This document shows positions 16,814 through 25,403 of a DNA stretch of 64,000 nt, one piece after another; position 1 is the first letter of the stretch, and every line of letters begins with the position of its first letter. Origin of the DNA: Mycolicibacterium sp. CBMA 234 (GTDB lineage Bacteria; Actinomycetota; Actinomycetes; Mycobacteriales; Mycobacteriaceae); the NCBI RefSeq assembly GCF_009729415.1, contig NZ_MPKW01000009.1:302287-366286 (forward strand), in the 5' to 3' direction. The notes under the pieces were generated by a model, which did not search any database, was not told the DNA's origin, and saw only the letters and a list, made by a program, of their open reading frames with translations. Position numbers and translations under genes: made by a program.

Positions 16814-18652
16814 GTGATTGACCAGATGTGGATCGTCCTTGCCATCCTGGCCGGTGCGATCGGCCTATTCGTCTGGGGACGTCCCCGCGCCGACATCGTC
16901 GGGGTGCTGGTGGTCGTCGCCTTGATGTCCAGCGGCGTGCTCACCCCGACTGAAGCGCTGGCCGGTTTCGGCTCACCGGTGGTGATTCTGCTGGCCGGGA
17001 TATTCATCGTCAGTGCGGGTTTGGTCAACACCGGCATCACCCAGCGCCTCGGCGAGTTCGTCGTCAAGATCGGTGGCCGCAGTGAATCGCGGCTTGTCGC
17101 GCTCGTCATGGTGTTGTCTGCCGGCATCGGCTCGGTCATGAACTCGTCGGCGATTGTCTCGATGCTGATTCCGGTGGTGCTCACGGTGACGGCGAAGACG
17201 GGGTTCAACCGCAAACGCATGCTGATGCCCTTGTGTGTGGCCGTGATGATCAGCGGCATGATGACGTCGATCGCGTCGTCGCCGAACATCATTATCGAGG
17301 GCATCCTCACCCAGCGCGGCATAACTCCGACGCTCGGCTTCTTTGGCTTCACGCCGTTCGGCGTCGTCACGCTCGCGGTGAGTGTCGTGTTCATGCTGCT
17401 GATCGGGCTTAACCTGTTGAGTCGCAAGAAAACCGGTGCCGCCGACGCCGAGCAACCGTCCACGTTCGACGTCATCGAGTCCTATGGTTTGAAACCCCGG
17501 TGGCACTTGCTTCACGTCTCTGCTGAGTCGCCACTGGTCGGGCAATCGGTTGCGGCCCAACGGAAACCGCTGCACGACCGCTACGGGCTTGATCTACTTG
17601 GCTTCGAGAAGCCCAACCGCGGCACGCCGCGCTACCTGTCGCCGCGGCCCGAAGCCGTCTTTGAGGCAGGCGATCTCGTCTTCATTCTCGTCGACGACGA
17701 GCAGGTCCCCGCACTGACGGTCGACCTCCAGTGCCAGGTGACCGGTCCCCGCGCCGAAGATGAGCGCCGCGATGTGCTGCAGAACGTCGGTGTCGCCGAG
17801 GTGATGCTCGCGCCCGAATCGAAGTCGATCGGTACGTCGCTGGGCGAACTCGACCTCGCCGCCGCGCACAACGTGACTGTCCTGGCCATCCGGCACCGGG
17901 GCCAGCCCATTACCGATGACCTCTCCAGCCGCACCCTCGACTTCGGTGACGCGTTGTTGGTGGGCGGCAACTGGGACGACATCGAGCGGCTCAGCGATGC
18001 TCGCCGGAATTTCATCCTCATGAACCTGCCCGCCGAATACCAACAGCGGTTGGTGGCGCCGGGCCGGGCCCGCGCCGCAGTAGCCATTCTTCTGGGGATG
18101 GTCGCGTGCATGGCGTTCGGCTGGCTGCCCGGCGCTGACGCGGCCCTGCTCGGTGCGCTGGCCATGGTCGGCGTCGGTTGCGTTCGCGTCGACAGCATTT
18201 ACCGGGTGATCAGCTGGAGCACGCTGGTGCTGATCGCCGGCATGCTGCCGTTGGCGACCGCGTTGGCCAAGACCGGTACGACGACGCTGGTCGCGCGGCA
18301 TCTGGTCGAAGCGCTTGGTCATCTGGGACCGACGGCCATGCTGGCCGCGGTCTTCCTCGTGACGGCGATGGTCGCACTGTTCATCTCGAACTCGGCAACC
18401 GCCGTGCTCATCGCTCCGGTGGCCATCGAAGCGGCCCAGGCGTTGCATGTCTCGCCTCAAGGTTTCGCGATGACGGTCGCCATTGCCTGCTCGGCAGCCT
18501 TCGTCACACCCGTGTCGTCGCCGACCAACATGCTGGTCATGGAACCCGGCGGCTACCGGTTCTCCGACTACGCGAAAGTCGGTGTGCCCCTGCTGGCGCT
18601 GACCATGGTGGTCACCATCGCCCTGGCCAGGCTGATCTATCTACCGGGATAG
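16814..18652 (+). CDS. SLC13/DASS-type anion transporter with two TrkA-C domains
   Basis: 612 residues, GTG start. The N-terminal half has several membrane helices (1-~200), the middle ~210-395 carries two RCK_C/TrkA-C ligand-binding domains (near residues 235-300 and 310-390), and the C-terminal ~415-612 has the second set of helices. SNSATAVLIAPVAIEAA and the earlier MNSSAIVSMLIPVV are the paired Na+/substrate motifs of divalent-anion:Na+ symporters. Substrates in this group include sulfate and dicarboxylates; the TrkA-C pair suggests regulation by a small ligand, possibly a nucleotide. Confidence 0.85.
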   Translation: MIDQMWIVLAILAGAIGLFVWGRPRADIVGVLVVVALMSSGVLTPTEALAGFGSPVVILLAGIFIVSAGLVNTGITQRLGEFVVKIGGRSESRLVALVMVLSAGIGSVMNSSAIVSMLIPVVLTVTAKTGFNRKRMLMPLCVAVMISGMMTSIASSPNIIIEGILTQRGITPTLGFFGFTPFGVVTLAVSVVFMLLIGLNLLSRKKTGAADAEQPSTFDVIESYGLKPRWHLLHVSAESPLVGQSVAAQRKPLHDRYGLDLLGFEKPNRGTPRYLSPRPEAVFEAGDLVFILVDDEQVPALTVDLQCQVTGPRAEDERRDVLQNVGVAEVMLAPESKSIGTSLGELDLAAAHNVTVLAIRHRGQPITDDLSSRTLDFGDALLVGGNWDDIERLSDARRNFILMNLPAEYQQRLVAPGRARAAVAILLGMVACMAFGWLPGADAALLGALAMVGVGCVRVDSIYRVISWSTLVLIAGMLPLATALAKTGTTTLVARHLVEALGHLGPTAMLAAVFLVTAMVALFISNSATAVLIAPVAIEAAQALHVSPQGFAMTVAIACSAAFVTPVSSPTNMLVMEPGGYRFSDYAKVGVPLLALTMVVTIALARLIYLPG

Positions 18653-18671
18653 TGGTACCGGGATAGCGACC

Positions 18672-18740
18672 TATGCCGAGCGTGGGCCCTGCTGAGGCGA
18701 CCCGCCGAAGCGGACCTCGGCATGCCCCACGCTCGGCGTA
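18672..18740. repeat. Inverted repeat after the SLC13-type gene
   Basis: TATGCCGAGCGTGGG (18672-18686) pairs with 18726-18740 at 14 of 15 positions across a 39-nt loop. It lies between two convergent genes and probably terminates one or both, or is a dispersed palindromic repeat. Confidence 0.6.
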
Positions 18741-18755
18741 GCGACTACGCCCGCG

Positions 18756-19052
18756 TCACATCCCCGGCAGCGGCAGGAACTCGAGGACGTCGATGGTCCC
18801 GACCTGCAGGTGCGGATGTCCCTCCAGTAATGGGGCCAGCGCCTCGGCCGATTCGGCCTGCAGGATCGAGTACCCGCCGACGGTGCCGTCGCCGCCGGCA
18901 ACTGGCGAACCGCCGTCGACGATGGCCTCTCCGGCGCGCCCGAACCACTCCATCCAGGCCTGCATGCCGGCCTGCTGCTCCTCTGGAGTTGCCTCAGCCA
19001 TCTGCGCCGCAGCGTCCTGGCCTGCCCGGTACAGCACGAGGAATTTCGTCAC
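18756..19052 (-). CDS. YciI-family protein
   Basis: 98 residues, GTG start, beginning MTKFLVLYRAGQDAA with the ferredoxin-like YciI fold and ending in LPLPGM. The family includes muconolactone isomerase-like and other small enzymes, and proteins fused to sigma factors; this one stands alone. No function can be assigned. Confidence 0.8.
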   Translation of the reverse strand: MTKFLVLYRAGQDAAAQMAEATPEEQQAGMQAWMEWFGRAGEAIVDGGSPVAGGDGTVGGYSILQAESAEALAPLLEGHPHLQVGTIDVLEFLPLPGM

Positions 19053-19308
19053 TTCAACACCTTCCAGTTCGCGACATCGGACCGCGGATTTCCATGGCCA
19101 GCAAACATCCTTAAGCCTGTCACCTCAGCGCGCAATCTGAATCTGACCTCACCGGCGAGCGACGTGGGCGGTGAGGTCCGGGCGGTATCAACCTTGCCGG
19201 CCGAGTCGTCTCGGGCCGCCAGATTCCAGGCATTCGCAGCTTCCGCGGGAAACTGCCTGACCAGACAATTTCCCAGCTTCGCTGCGCGGGCGCTTCCATA
19301 GTGCGACT

Positions 19309-19575
19309 ATGCGTAGTGTGATCGATTCCCACGACGTTGCCCAAGCGGCCCTGCTTCGGGCCGAACTGTGGCGGCATGTCGAGGAGTTGTCGCAGCGTCT
19401 GGAAAAGGCTGAACGTCGGGAACAGCGGTTGTCGGATTGGCGCCGCCGCGAGAGCAATCAGCTGCGCGCCGAACTCTACGAAACGCATCATCTGATCGAT
19501 GCGCTCAATCGACGTTTCCGGCTGGCGGACCCCGTCGATGACGGCGATTCGGATCAGTTCCTGCTGTCGGGCTAA
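19309..19575 (+). CDS. Small coiled-coil hypothetical protein
   Basis: 88 residues, mostly one long charged helix: residues ~15-70 have regular Leu/Ala spacing with many Arg and Glu (LRAELWRHVEELSQRLEKAE). It is probably a coiled coil. No domain or family is recognised. It is convergent with the GNAT gene. Confidence 0.6.
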   Translation: MRSVIDSHDVAQAALLRAELWRHVEELSQRLEKAERREQRLSDWRRRESNQLRAELYETHHLIDALNRRFRLADPVDDGDSDQFLLSG

Positions 19576-19620
19576 CGCAGGCTATCCAGCCCCGTCTAGG
19601 TGAGTCGCAACGGCAGTCGC

Positions 19621-20091
19621 CTACGCGGTGGAGTCATTGAGTTCGCGGTAGTAGTACAGGGATGGCAGTGATTGGCCGGGTTCGGTGTTGGTGTATCCGT
19701 GGCGCTCGTAGAACCGGCGGGCATCAGTGTCTTGGCCGTCGACGTTGATTTCGAGCAGTTCGCCGCCCACCTGGCGGGTCGCGTTCTCGGCTGCGTGCAA
19801 GAGCGCTGTCCCGATGCCGAGGTTGCGTTGATGCGGCGTGACGTAGAGCTCGTCGAGAAGGGCTACGGGTCCGTCGCACCAGACGTTGGGGCGAAGGGTG
19901 AGCAGGGCGACACCAGCGGCAGGCTGCCCGGCCAATAGGGCAACGGTGTCCGGACCAGCGAGCAGCTGAGCGAGTCGGTCGGCCAAAACGGTCGGTCCAG
20001 GCGTAGGTGAGCCGAACTCGCGATTGAATGCGTCCAGCAGGGTCGCGATTGCGTGTGCGTCGGCGGTGGTGGCCTGGCGAGTGGACGTCAC
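19621..20091 (-). CDS. GNAT-family N-acetyltransferase
   Basis: 156 residues, GTG start. The acetyl-CoA-binding segment is LDELYVTPHQRNLGIGTALL (R/Q-x-x-G-x-G/A type) and the C-terminal DARRFYERHGYTNTEPGQSL is typical. It probably acetylates a small amine; the substrate is unknown. Confidence 0.85.
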   Translation of the reverse strand: MTSTRQATTADAHAIATLLDAFNREFGSPTPGPTVLADRLAQLLAGPDTVALLAGQPAAGVALLTLRPNVWCDGPVALLDELYVTPHQRNLGIGTALLHAAENATRQVGGELLEINVDGQDTDARRFYERHGYTNTEPGQSLPSLYYYRELNDSTA

Positions 20092-20174
20092 CAGTCAATG
20101 GTGCACCTATGCGGGAAAGTACCCGCTGGGGGCGTTCGCGGACGCCTGTAGAGGGCGTTTCCGCTGGTAGAAAG

Positions 20175-20247
20175 TGCCCCCGGCAGGATTCGAACCTGCG
20201 ACACCGGCTTTAGGAGAGCCGTGCTCTATCCCCTGAGCTACGGGGGC
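20175..20247 (-). tRNA. tRNA-Arg (anticodon CCU)
   Basis: The minus strand folds into a full cloverleaf: acceptor GCCCCCG/CGGGGGC, D arm GCTC/GAGC, anticodon stem CGGCT/AGCCG with loop CTCCTAA, variable GTGTC and T arm GCAGG-TTCGAAT-CCTGC. The anticodon CCU reads AGG. No CCA is encoded. Discriminator base is A. Confidence 0.97.
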
Positions 20248-20384
20248 GCGGGACCTACCGAGATAGGCGTCTAAAACCCATAGGGACGCCTCATGCTAGA
20301 CGGCGAACTGCTGATGGCGGTATTTGGGCTCGCGGTTGGGCGGTGATTGTGATGCTGGGGGACGGACTGTTCCGCGCGGCAGCA

Positions 20385-20828
20385 TTACCGCGCGTAGGGG
20401 TCGGTGATCTCGCGTAGTTGATCCAGAATCTGGTGCAGCAGTGTGAAGTTGCGAGTGCCCAGGTATGCCTTCCACTCCGCGTGAATCTCATCGAGTGTCG
20501 CCGTGGCTACCTCGACCGCTCGCCGGCCACGTTGCTCGATCACAATCAATCGGGCGCGGCCATCCGCGGGGTCGGGGACCCTGCGGACATAGCCCAAACG
20601 TTCGAGTTGATCGACCAACACGCCCGCGCTCTGTTTGCTCATTTGCGCCTGGTCGGCAAGGTCGGTGAGGCGCGAACCATCCGGGGCGATGCGTTGAAAC
20701 GCACGGCACTGAGCAAGGGTCCAGTCGTCGAATCCGGCGTCTTGGAGGGCGCGGAAAATCCGGTCTTCGGCGTACCGGTAGGGGATGAACAACGACACCC
20801 CTAGATCAATCTTCTGCTCGTCGTCCAT
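20385..20828 (-). CDS. MarR-family transcriptional regulator
   Basis: 147 residues from the ATG behind GAGGGC; an ATG 24 nt upstream is the alternative. The winged helix-turn-helix is clear: LTDLADQAQMSKQSAGVLVD, then LERLGYVRRVPDPADGRARL as the wing. It is divergent from a NAD(P)-binding reductase gene across a palindrome-rich intergenic region, so that gene is its most likely target. MarR proteins usually respond to small aromatic or oxidising ligands. Confidence 0.85.
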   Translation of the reverse strand: MDDEQKIDLGVSLFIPYRYAEDRIFRALQDAGFDDWTLAQCRAFQRIAPDGSRLTDLADQAQMSKQSAGVLVDQLERLGYVRRVPDPADGRARLIVIEQRGRRAVEVATATLDEIHAEWKAYLGTRNFTLLHQILDQLREITDPYAR

Positions 20829-20928
20829 GCTGCCCTCGGCTCCATCGCGCACCTGATCTCACGGGATTCACACCTTAACGTCCACCGAGCTCGATCGCCG
20901 CCGGCCTCTGCATGCGAACGTGACAATG

Positions 20929-20939
20929 GTAATAATTAC
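20929..20939. promoter_or_regulatory. Short A/T palindrome between marR and reductase gene
   Basis: GTAATAATTAC is a perfect 5-1-5 palindrome in a short A/T-rich stretch, 100 nt upstream of the MarR start. MarR sites are often A/T-rich palindromes, so this could be an operator. Confidence 0.4.
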
Positions 20940-20992
20940 TGACTAACTAAACTGAAGCGTCCTGGAACTATTGCGGACATCCGTTGACGATG

Positions 20993-21029
20993 GTCAGGAT
21001 CATTGACTATGATCGTCAATGATCCTGAC
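20993..21029. promoter_or_regulatory. 37-bp inverted repeat upstream of the reductase gene
   Basis: GTCAGGATCATTGA and its exact complement flank a 9-nt centre. It ends 98 nt before the reductase start. It may be the MarR operator for that gene; a 5' leader hairpin is the alternative. Confidence 0.55.
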
Positions 21030-21127
21030 TATCAACCGGCGATGGACGGGCGGTTGCCGCGATGCGGCCAGAAGACATGCCGGTCACCAGCACGACCCTT
21101 CGACCTGTCCATAGAAAGCGAAATATT

Positions 21128-21760
21128 GTGAAGTTTCTTGTTCTCGGAGCAACCGGCCGTACCGGCGTCCACTTCGTCAAAAGAGCGCTCGACCAGGGCC
21201 ACCAGATCACCGCCCTCGTTCGGAGGGCCGACGTCGCCGTTGATCCGCGCGCTCAAATAGTCAGCGGTGACGTCACCGACGCCGCTGTGATCGCCGCGGC
21301 AGCCCGAGGGCATGATGCGGTCGTCAGCGCGCTCGGAGTCAGAAGCATCCGCAAAACCCCGACGCTGATCACGGACATGGTTCGTGCCGTCATCGCGTCC
21401 GCGAAAACATCGGGTGTAGACCGGTTCGTGATCGTGTCCGCGTTCGGAGTCGGAGAATCCCTCGCCAAGGCGTCGTTCCTCGCTGGCCTGATATTTCGCA
21501 CTGCGCTGCGCAAAAAATACGAAGACAAAGCCGCGTCCGAAGTGCTCTTGAATGCGAGCGGCCTGAAGTGGACCCTCGAATATCCCGGGGCGCTAAACGA
21601 CAGAGTCGGCAGCCGCTACGCCGCGGTCGCGCTCGAGGACGTCAAGACCTTGCCGATCCTCCCTTCAACCTCTCGCGCAAACGTTGCCGACTTCCTCCTG
21701 CGCTCTGCCGTGGGAGACACATTCATCCGTCAGATAGTCGTCGTCACCGACGCGAAGTAG
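21128..21760 (+). CDS. NAD(P)-binding atypical SDR (NmrA/YwnB-like)
   Basis: 210 residues from GTG (VKFLVLGATGRTG). The glycine-rich GATGRTG at residues ~8-14, GDVTDAAVIAAA near 49 and RFVIVSAFGVGES near 101 identify an atypical short-chain reductase or flavin-reductase-like protein. The usual YxxxK is replaced by a KYEDKAASE region, which is common in NmrA-like sensors. It is divergent from marR. Substrate unknown. Confidence 0.82.
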   Translation: MKFLVLGATGRTGVHFVKRALDQGHQITALVRRADVAVDPRAQIVSGDVTDAAVIAAAARGHDAVVSALGVRSIRKTPTLITDMVRAVIASAKTSGVDRFVIVSAFGVGESLAKASFLAGLIFRTALRKKYEDKAASEVLLNASGLKWTLEYPGALNDRVGSRYAAVALEDVKTLPILPSTSRANVADFLLRSAVGDTFIRQIVVVTDAK

Positions 21761-22089
21761 GTCGCTCCAGCGTGGAGCGCCGATATCGCAGGTTTCGGTG
21801 GGTGAACGGCCGAGTGGGGATGCGCAGTGTGCGATTACGTGCGGTAAGGCTGTCCCGTTGCGGGCACCCGAGGCCGATCATCGGCCGCAGTCATTCGCGC
21901 TGACGGCCAGGCTCTAGTCTTAGAAAATCCTTATCAATCTCTTAAATTACTTATTTTTGGGCTATTGTCGATGTCGGGGGTCTCTCCTTGCTCCGCAGCG
22001 TGGCATGGCGCTCGACGGTTGTCGATCCGCCAAAACCGTTGGAGAGCACGGGATTTTCAGCCGACGACCGACGAGACAGGACTGAACGC
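21761..22089. other. Intergenic region with a 15-bp palindrome and A/T-rich promoter stretch
   Basis: No convincing gene is seen in these 329 bases. A perfect 7-1-7 palindrome (GGCCGAT-c-ATCGGCC) lies at 21872-21886, and an A/T-rich segment from about 21915 to 21968 is the best place for the promoter of the following two-gene operon. Confidence 0.45.
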
Positions 22090-22764
22090 ATGCTCGACAC
22101 CGCCTACCGCCACGCCCGCCGCCGCATCAGCGACGTGGCCGTGGGGCTCAGCGACGATCAACTGAGCACCCCGGTGCCAGCCACGCCAGATTGGACGGTG
22201 CGTGAGGTACTGGCGCACCTGGTCGGCGGTGCCGCCGATGTGTCCGCGGGACGAGTCGAGGGCGCGGGCAGTGATCAGTGGACACAGCGGCAGGTGCAGG
22301 ATCGCCGGGGTCGGCGGATCAGCGAACTAGTGGCTGAGTGGGATCAGGTCGCACCGACAGTCGAGGCCGGCCTGTCGGATCGTCAGATCGCCGGACCAAA
22401 CCTGGCCGCCGACGTCATTTGTCACGAGGGCGACTTGCACGAAGCGCTCGGTCTCGGCCGCGTAGAGCGTGAACACTGGCAGCCGTTCCTTGATGTGATG
22501 ATGCAATCTGCATGCCTGCGGTTCCACCGCTCAGACGGTCTGGCAATCCATGATGACCAAGGGCAGCAATGGATTTACAGTTCGAGCGAACCGCGCACGG
22601 TGTTGCGTGCCGACGGCTACGAGCTCCTGCGTGCTAGCTACAGCCGCCGATCTCGGAACCAGATCGCCGCCTGGGACTGGACTCCCGCGCCGGCCCCGCA
22701 GCTGGTCGAGCGGTTCGGTCTCTTCGGTCCCAGGGACGACGATCAACCGGTTCCTGGGGCGTAA
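22090..22764 (+). CDS. Maleylpyruvate isomerase-like / DinB-fold protein
   Basis: 224 residues. The N-terminal DinB/MDMPI four-helix domain shows PDWTVREVLAHLVGGAADVS near residue 38, with the family's metal-site histidine in AHLVGG and another in VICHEGDLHEALGL. Actinobacterial members include mycothiol-dependent maleylpyruvate isomerase. The start is the ATG giving MLDTAYRHAR; earlier in-frame starts add unconserved residues. It lies 11 nt before a FAD hydroxylase gene, which suggests a joint role in aromatic breakdown; this is inference. Confidence 0.75.
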   Translation: MLDTAYRHARRRISDVAVGLSDDQLSTPVPATPDWTVREVLAHLVGGAADVSAGRVEGAGSDQWTQRQVQDRRGRRISELVAEWDQVAPTVEAGLSDRQIAGPNLAADVICHEGDLHEALGLGRVEREHWQPFLDVMMQSACLRFHRSDGLAIHDDQGQQWIYSSSEPRTVLRADGYELLRASYSRRSRNQIAAWDWTPAPAPQLVERFGLFGPRDDDQPVPGA

Positions 22765-22775
22765 GAGGAGATTGC

Positions 22776-24224
22776 ATGCGCGAACACGCTGTATTGATCG
22801 TCGGTGCCGGTCCGACCGGGCTGATGTTGGCCGGTGAGCTCGCCCTGGCCGGAGTCGATGTCGCGGTGCTCGAACGGCGCACCGACCGTGACCTGGTGGG
22901 CTCGCGCGCCGGCGGCATGACACCGCGCACCCTGGAGGTAATGGATCAGCGCGGGATCGTCGACCGGTTCCTGTCTGAAGGGATCACCGGCCAAAACACC
23001 CATTACTCCGGAATCTTCTTCGACGTCGCCGATCTGCCGACCAGACACAACTATGGACTGGCCCTGCTGCAATACCGCGTCGAGACAATCCTCGCGGACT
23101 GGGTCGCCGAACTAGGCGTCACGATCCACTACGGATGTGAGGTGTCGGGCTTCACGCAGGATGCCGACGGCGTCGAGGCAATCGCGGCTAGTGGCGCGCG
23201 CTTTCGCTGCGCATACCTGGTGGGCTGCGACGGGGGACGAAGCCACGTCCGCAAAACGGCCGGCATCGCTTTCCCTGGATGGGATGCATCAACCAGCTGC
23301 CTGGTCGCCGACGCTGTACTGACGGAAAACCCGCCGTGGGGACTGCATCGCGATCCGGCGTTTCACTCGTTCTTCAAATTCGACGGCGAAGACACAGTCC
23401 GAATCATGGTGACCGAATCGACCCTTACCAACACGGAGCAGCCGACCGTCGACGACATCAGAAAGGCGCTGCTTTCTGCTCGCGGTACCGACTACGGATT
23501 ACGCAGTGCTGCTTGGGTTTCCCGGTTCACCGATACCACCCGACAGGCTGCGACCTACCGGGACCGCCGCGTGCTGCTGGCCGGCGACGCCGCGCACATC
23601 CACTTTCCGATCGGCGGGCAAGGCCTCAACACCGGCGTACAGGACGCGGTGAACCTCGGGTGGAAGCTCGGCCAGGTCGTCAACGGGATCTCCGGCGAGC
23701 ATCTGCTGGACTCGTATCACGACGAACGCCATCCCGTCGCCGCGCGCGTACTGCACAACACCATGGCTCAAAGTGTCCTCAACGGCCCGGGGGCGCGGGT
23801 GGATGCGCTGCGTGACACCCTGGCCGAGCTGCTTACCTTGGGCGAATCCCGTGCACGGATCGCAGCGATGATGTGCGGCTTGGACATTCGCTACGACCAC
23901 GGGCACGCACACCCGCTCGTCGGCCACCGCATGCCCGACCTGGACCTGCAAACCACCGAAGGTCCCATTCGGCTGTTCAGCCTGCTCCACGAGGGCCGGG
24001 GGATACTTCTGTCGCTCAATCTACCGACGAGCCTGGACATTACGCGTTGGGCGCATCGCGTTGCGGTCGTCGATGCCTGCGCCGCCGGCACCTGGAGACT
24101 CCCGGTCCTCGGTGAGATCGCTGCTCCCGCATCGGTATTGGTACGTCCCGACGGCTACGTCGCGTGGACCGGCGACCACCGGGGGAACGGATTGCCGGAG
24201 GTACTCAACACGTGGTTTGCCTGA
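22776..24224 (+). CDS. FAD-dependent aromatic hydroxylase (PheA/TfdB family)
   Basis: 482 residues. FAD motif VGAGPTGLMLAGELA near residue 8, GCDGGRSHVRKTAGI near 150, second FAD motif LLAGDAAHIHFPIGGQGLNT near 268, and a C-terminal thioredoxin-like domain from ~385 as in phenol and rifampicin hydroxylases. It hydroxylates an aromatic ring with NAD(P)H and O2. It follows the MPI-like gene in one operon, consistent with an aromatic catabolic step. A role in antibiotic inactivation is also possible for this family. Confidence 0.88.
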   Translation: MREHAVLIVGAGPTGLMLAGELALAGVDVAVLERRTDRDLVGSRAGGMTPRTLEVMDQRGIVDRFLSEGITGQNTHYSGIFFDVADLPTRHNYGLALLQYRVETILADWVAELGVTIHYGCEVSGFTQDADGVEAIAASGARFRCAYLVGCDGGRSHVRKTAGIAFPGWDASTSCLVADAVLTENPPWGLHRDPAFHSFFKFDGEDTVRIMVTESTLTNTEQPTVDDIRKALLSARGTDYGLRSAAWVSRFTDTTRQAATYRDRRVLLAGDAAHIHFPIGGQGLNTGVQDAVNLGWKLGQVVNGISGEHLLDSYHDERHPVAARVLHNTMAQSVLNGPGARVDALRDTLAELLTLGESRARIAAMMCGLDIRYDHGHAHPLVGHRMPDLDLQTTEGPIRLFSLLHEGRGILLSLNLPTSLDITRWAHRVAVVDACAAGTWRLPVLGEIAAPASVLVRPDGYVAWTGDHRGNGLPEVLNTWFA

Positions 24225-24365
24225 GTCTTCGCGCGACGGCCACATCGGCGAACGCTCCGTCGCCGCTGGCACATGGACTCACCGAGCTCGTATCTGCTCG
24301 ACCAGCATGTCGGCATGGCGGGCGTGACGCGCGATCGGGCCCGGGCCGCGTTATGGGCGTGCCAC

Positions 24366-25319
24366 TCATCTCAACGCCTCATGGACAGCCTGTAATTGGT
24401 GCAGCTGCTCGGTGAAACCCTCGGGGCCGAGGACGCCGATCCTGCACACCAGGTGTCGCGCGCCGGCATCGATGAAGGTTGCCAACCGGGCGGCGACCGC
24501 GTCTGGCGTTCCTGCCGCGAAAGTCTGGATCTGTTCGATGACATCAATGCCGACCCCATATGTGTTGGTGGCGAAGTGATCCAGTGCCGCCCGGCTGCCG
24601 TCGGCGTCGTCGCCGGTGATCAGCACGGTGACAAACAACGCGGGGGTGACGGCGTCGGTAGCCCGGCCGGCGCCCTCCGTGGCAGCGTGCACTTCGGCCA
24701 GGCCCGACCGATATGCCTGCGGCGTTGGCGGATACGGGAGCCAGCCGTCGTATAGGCGGCCGACGCGGGCTCGGGCGCCGCTCGTGTCGGCGGCGAGCCA
24801 CACGGGCGGGCCGGACTCGCCGAACGGCGTGATGCCGGCCGGTATGTCCTCGAGGTGCAGAACTGTGCCGTGAAATGAGCTGGGCTCCTTGGCATTCCAC
24901 AGTTGGCGCCACAGCGCGACGGTATCGTCGAGGCGCGCGAACCGGCGGGGCCACGGCACTTCCGAGGCGCCGTACTCCACCTCGGACACTCCCGGGAAGC
25001 CCGCGCCGACCGCCACCTCCAAGCGTCCGCCCGACAGCCGGTCGATGGATGCGAGGACCTGTGCGGTCTGCACTGGCCGCCGCAGCACCGGCTGCAAAGC
25101 CGCGGTACCCAGCGTGATCCGGTCAGTGACAGCGGCCGCCGCCGACAGAAACGTCAGCGCCTCGATCCGGGGCCGCACCAACGAATCATTGGCCCACAGT
25201 GAATCGAACCCTAAATCCTCGACGGCCCTTGCCATGTCGAGGAGTCCGCGAAGATCGGTACCGGCCCACGGCTCGGCGGCCAGCGGCGGCATGACACCAA
25301 TGCAGATTGACTTGTCCAT
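24366..25319 (-). CDS. LLM-class (F420-dependent) oxidoreductase
   Basis: 317 residues, a luciferase-like monooxygenase TIM barrel. Signatures are DLGFDSLWANDSLVRPRIEA near residue 38, RITLGTAALQPVLRRPVQTAQ near 70 and GRLEVAVGAGFPGVSE near 103. Mycobacterial members mostly use F420H2 or FMN. It is divergent from an XRE-type regulator across an inverted repeat, so it is probably regulated by it. Substrate unknown. Confidence 0.87.
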   Translation of the reverse strand: MDKSICIGVMPPLAAEPWAGTDLRGLLDMARAVEDLGFDSLWANDSLVRPRIEALTFLSAAAAVTDRITLGTAALQPVLRRPVQTAQVLASIDRLSGGRLEVAVGAGFPGVSEVEYGASEVPWPRRFARLDDTVALWRQLWNAKEPSSFHGTVLHLEDIPAGITPFGESGPPVWLAADTSGARARVGRLYDGWLPYPPTPQAYRSGLAEVHAATEGAGRATDAVTPALFVTVLITGDDADGSRAALDHFATNTYGVGIDVIEQIQTFAAGTPDAVAARLATFIDAGARHLVCRIGVLGPEGFTEQLHQLQAVHEALR

Positions 25320-25353
25320 GCCACGATCGTGTCGCTTGTGCTGATGCGCGACA

Positions 25354-25369
25354 ATTCCCGGGAGGGAAT
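25354..25369. promoter_or_regulatory. Inverted repeat between LLM and XRE regulator genes
   Basis: ATTCCC-GGGA-GGGAAT, a perfect 6-4-6 inverted repeat, lies midway between the two divergent starts (35 nt from each). It is the best candidate operator for the XRE protein. Confidence 0.5.
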
Positions 25370-25403
25370 AGCGGTCAGCACCGCAATTGGGTTGACTGAT
25401 CGC

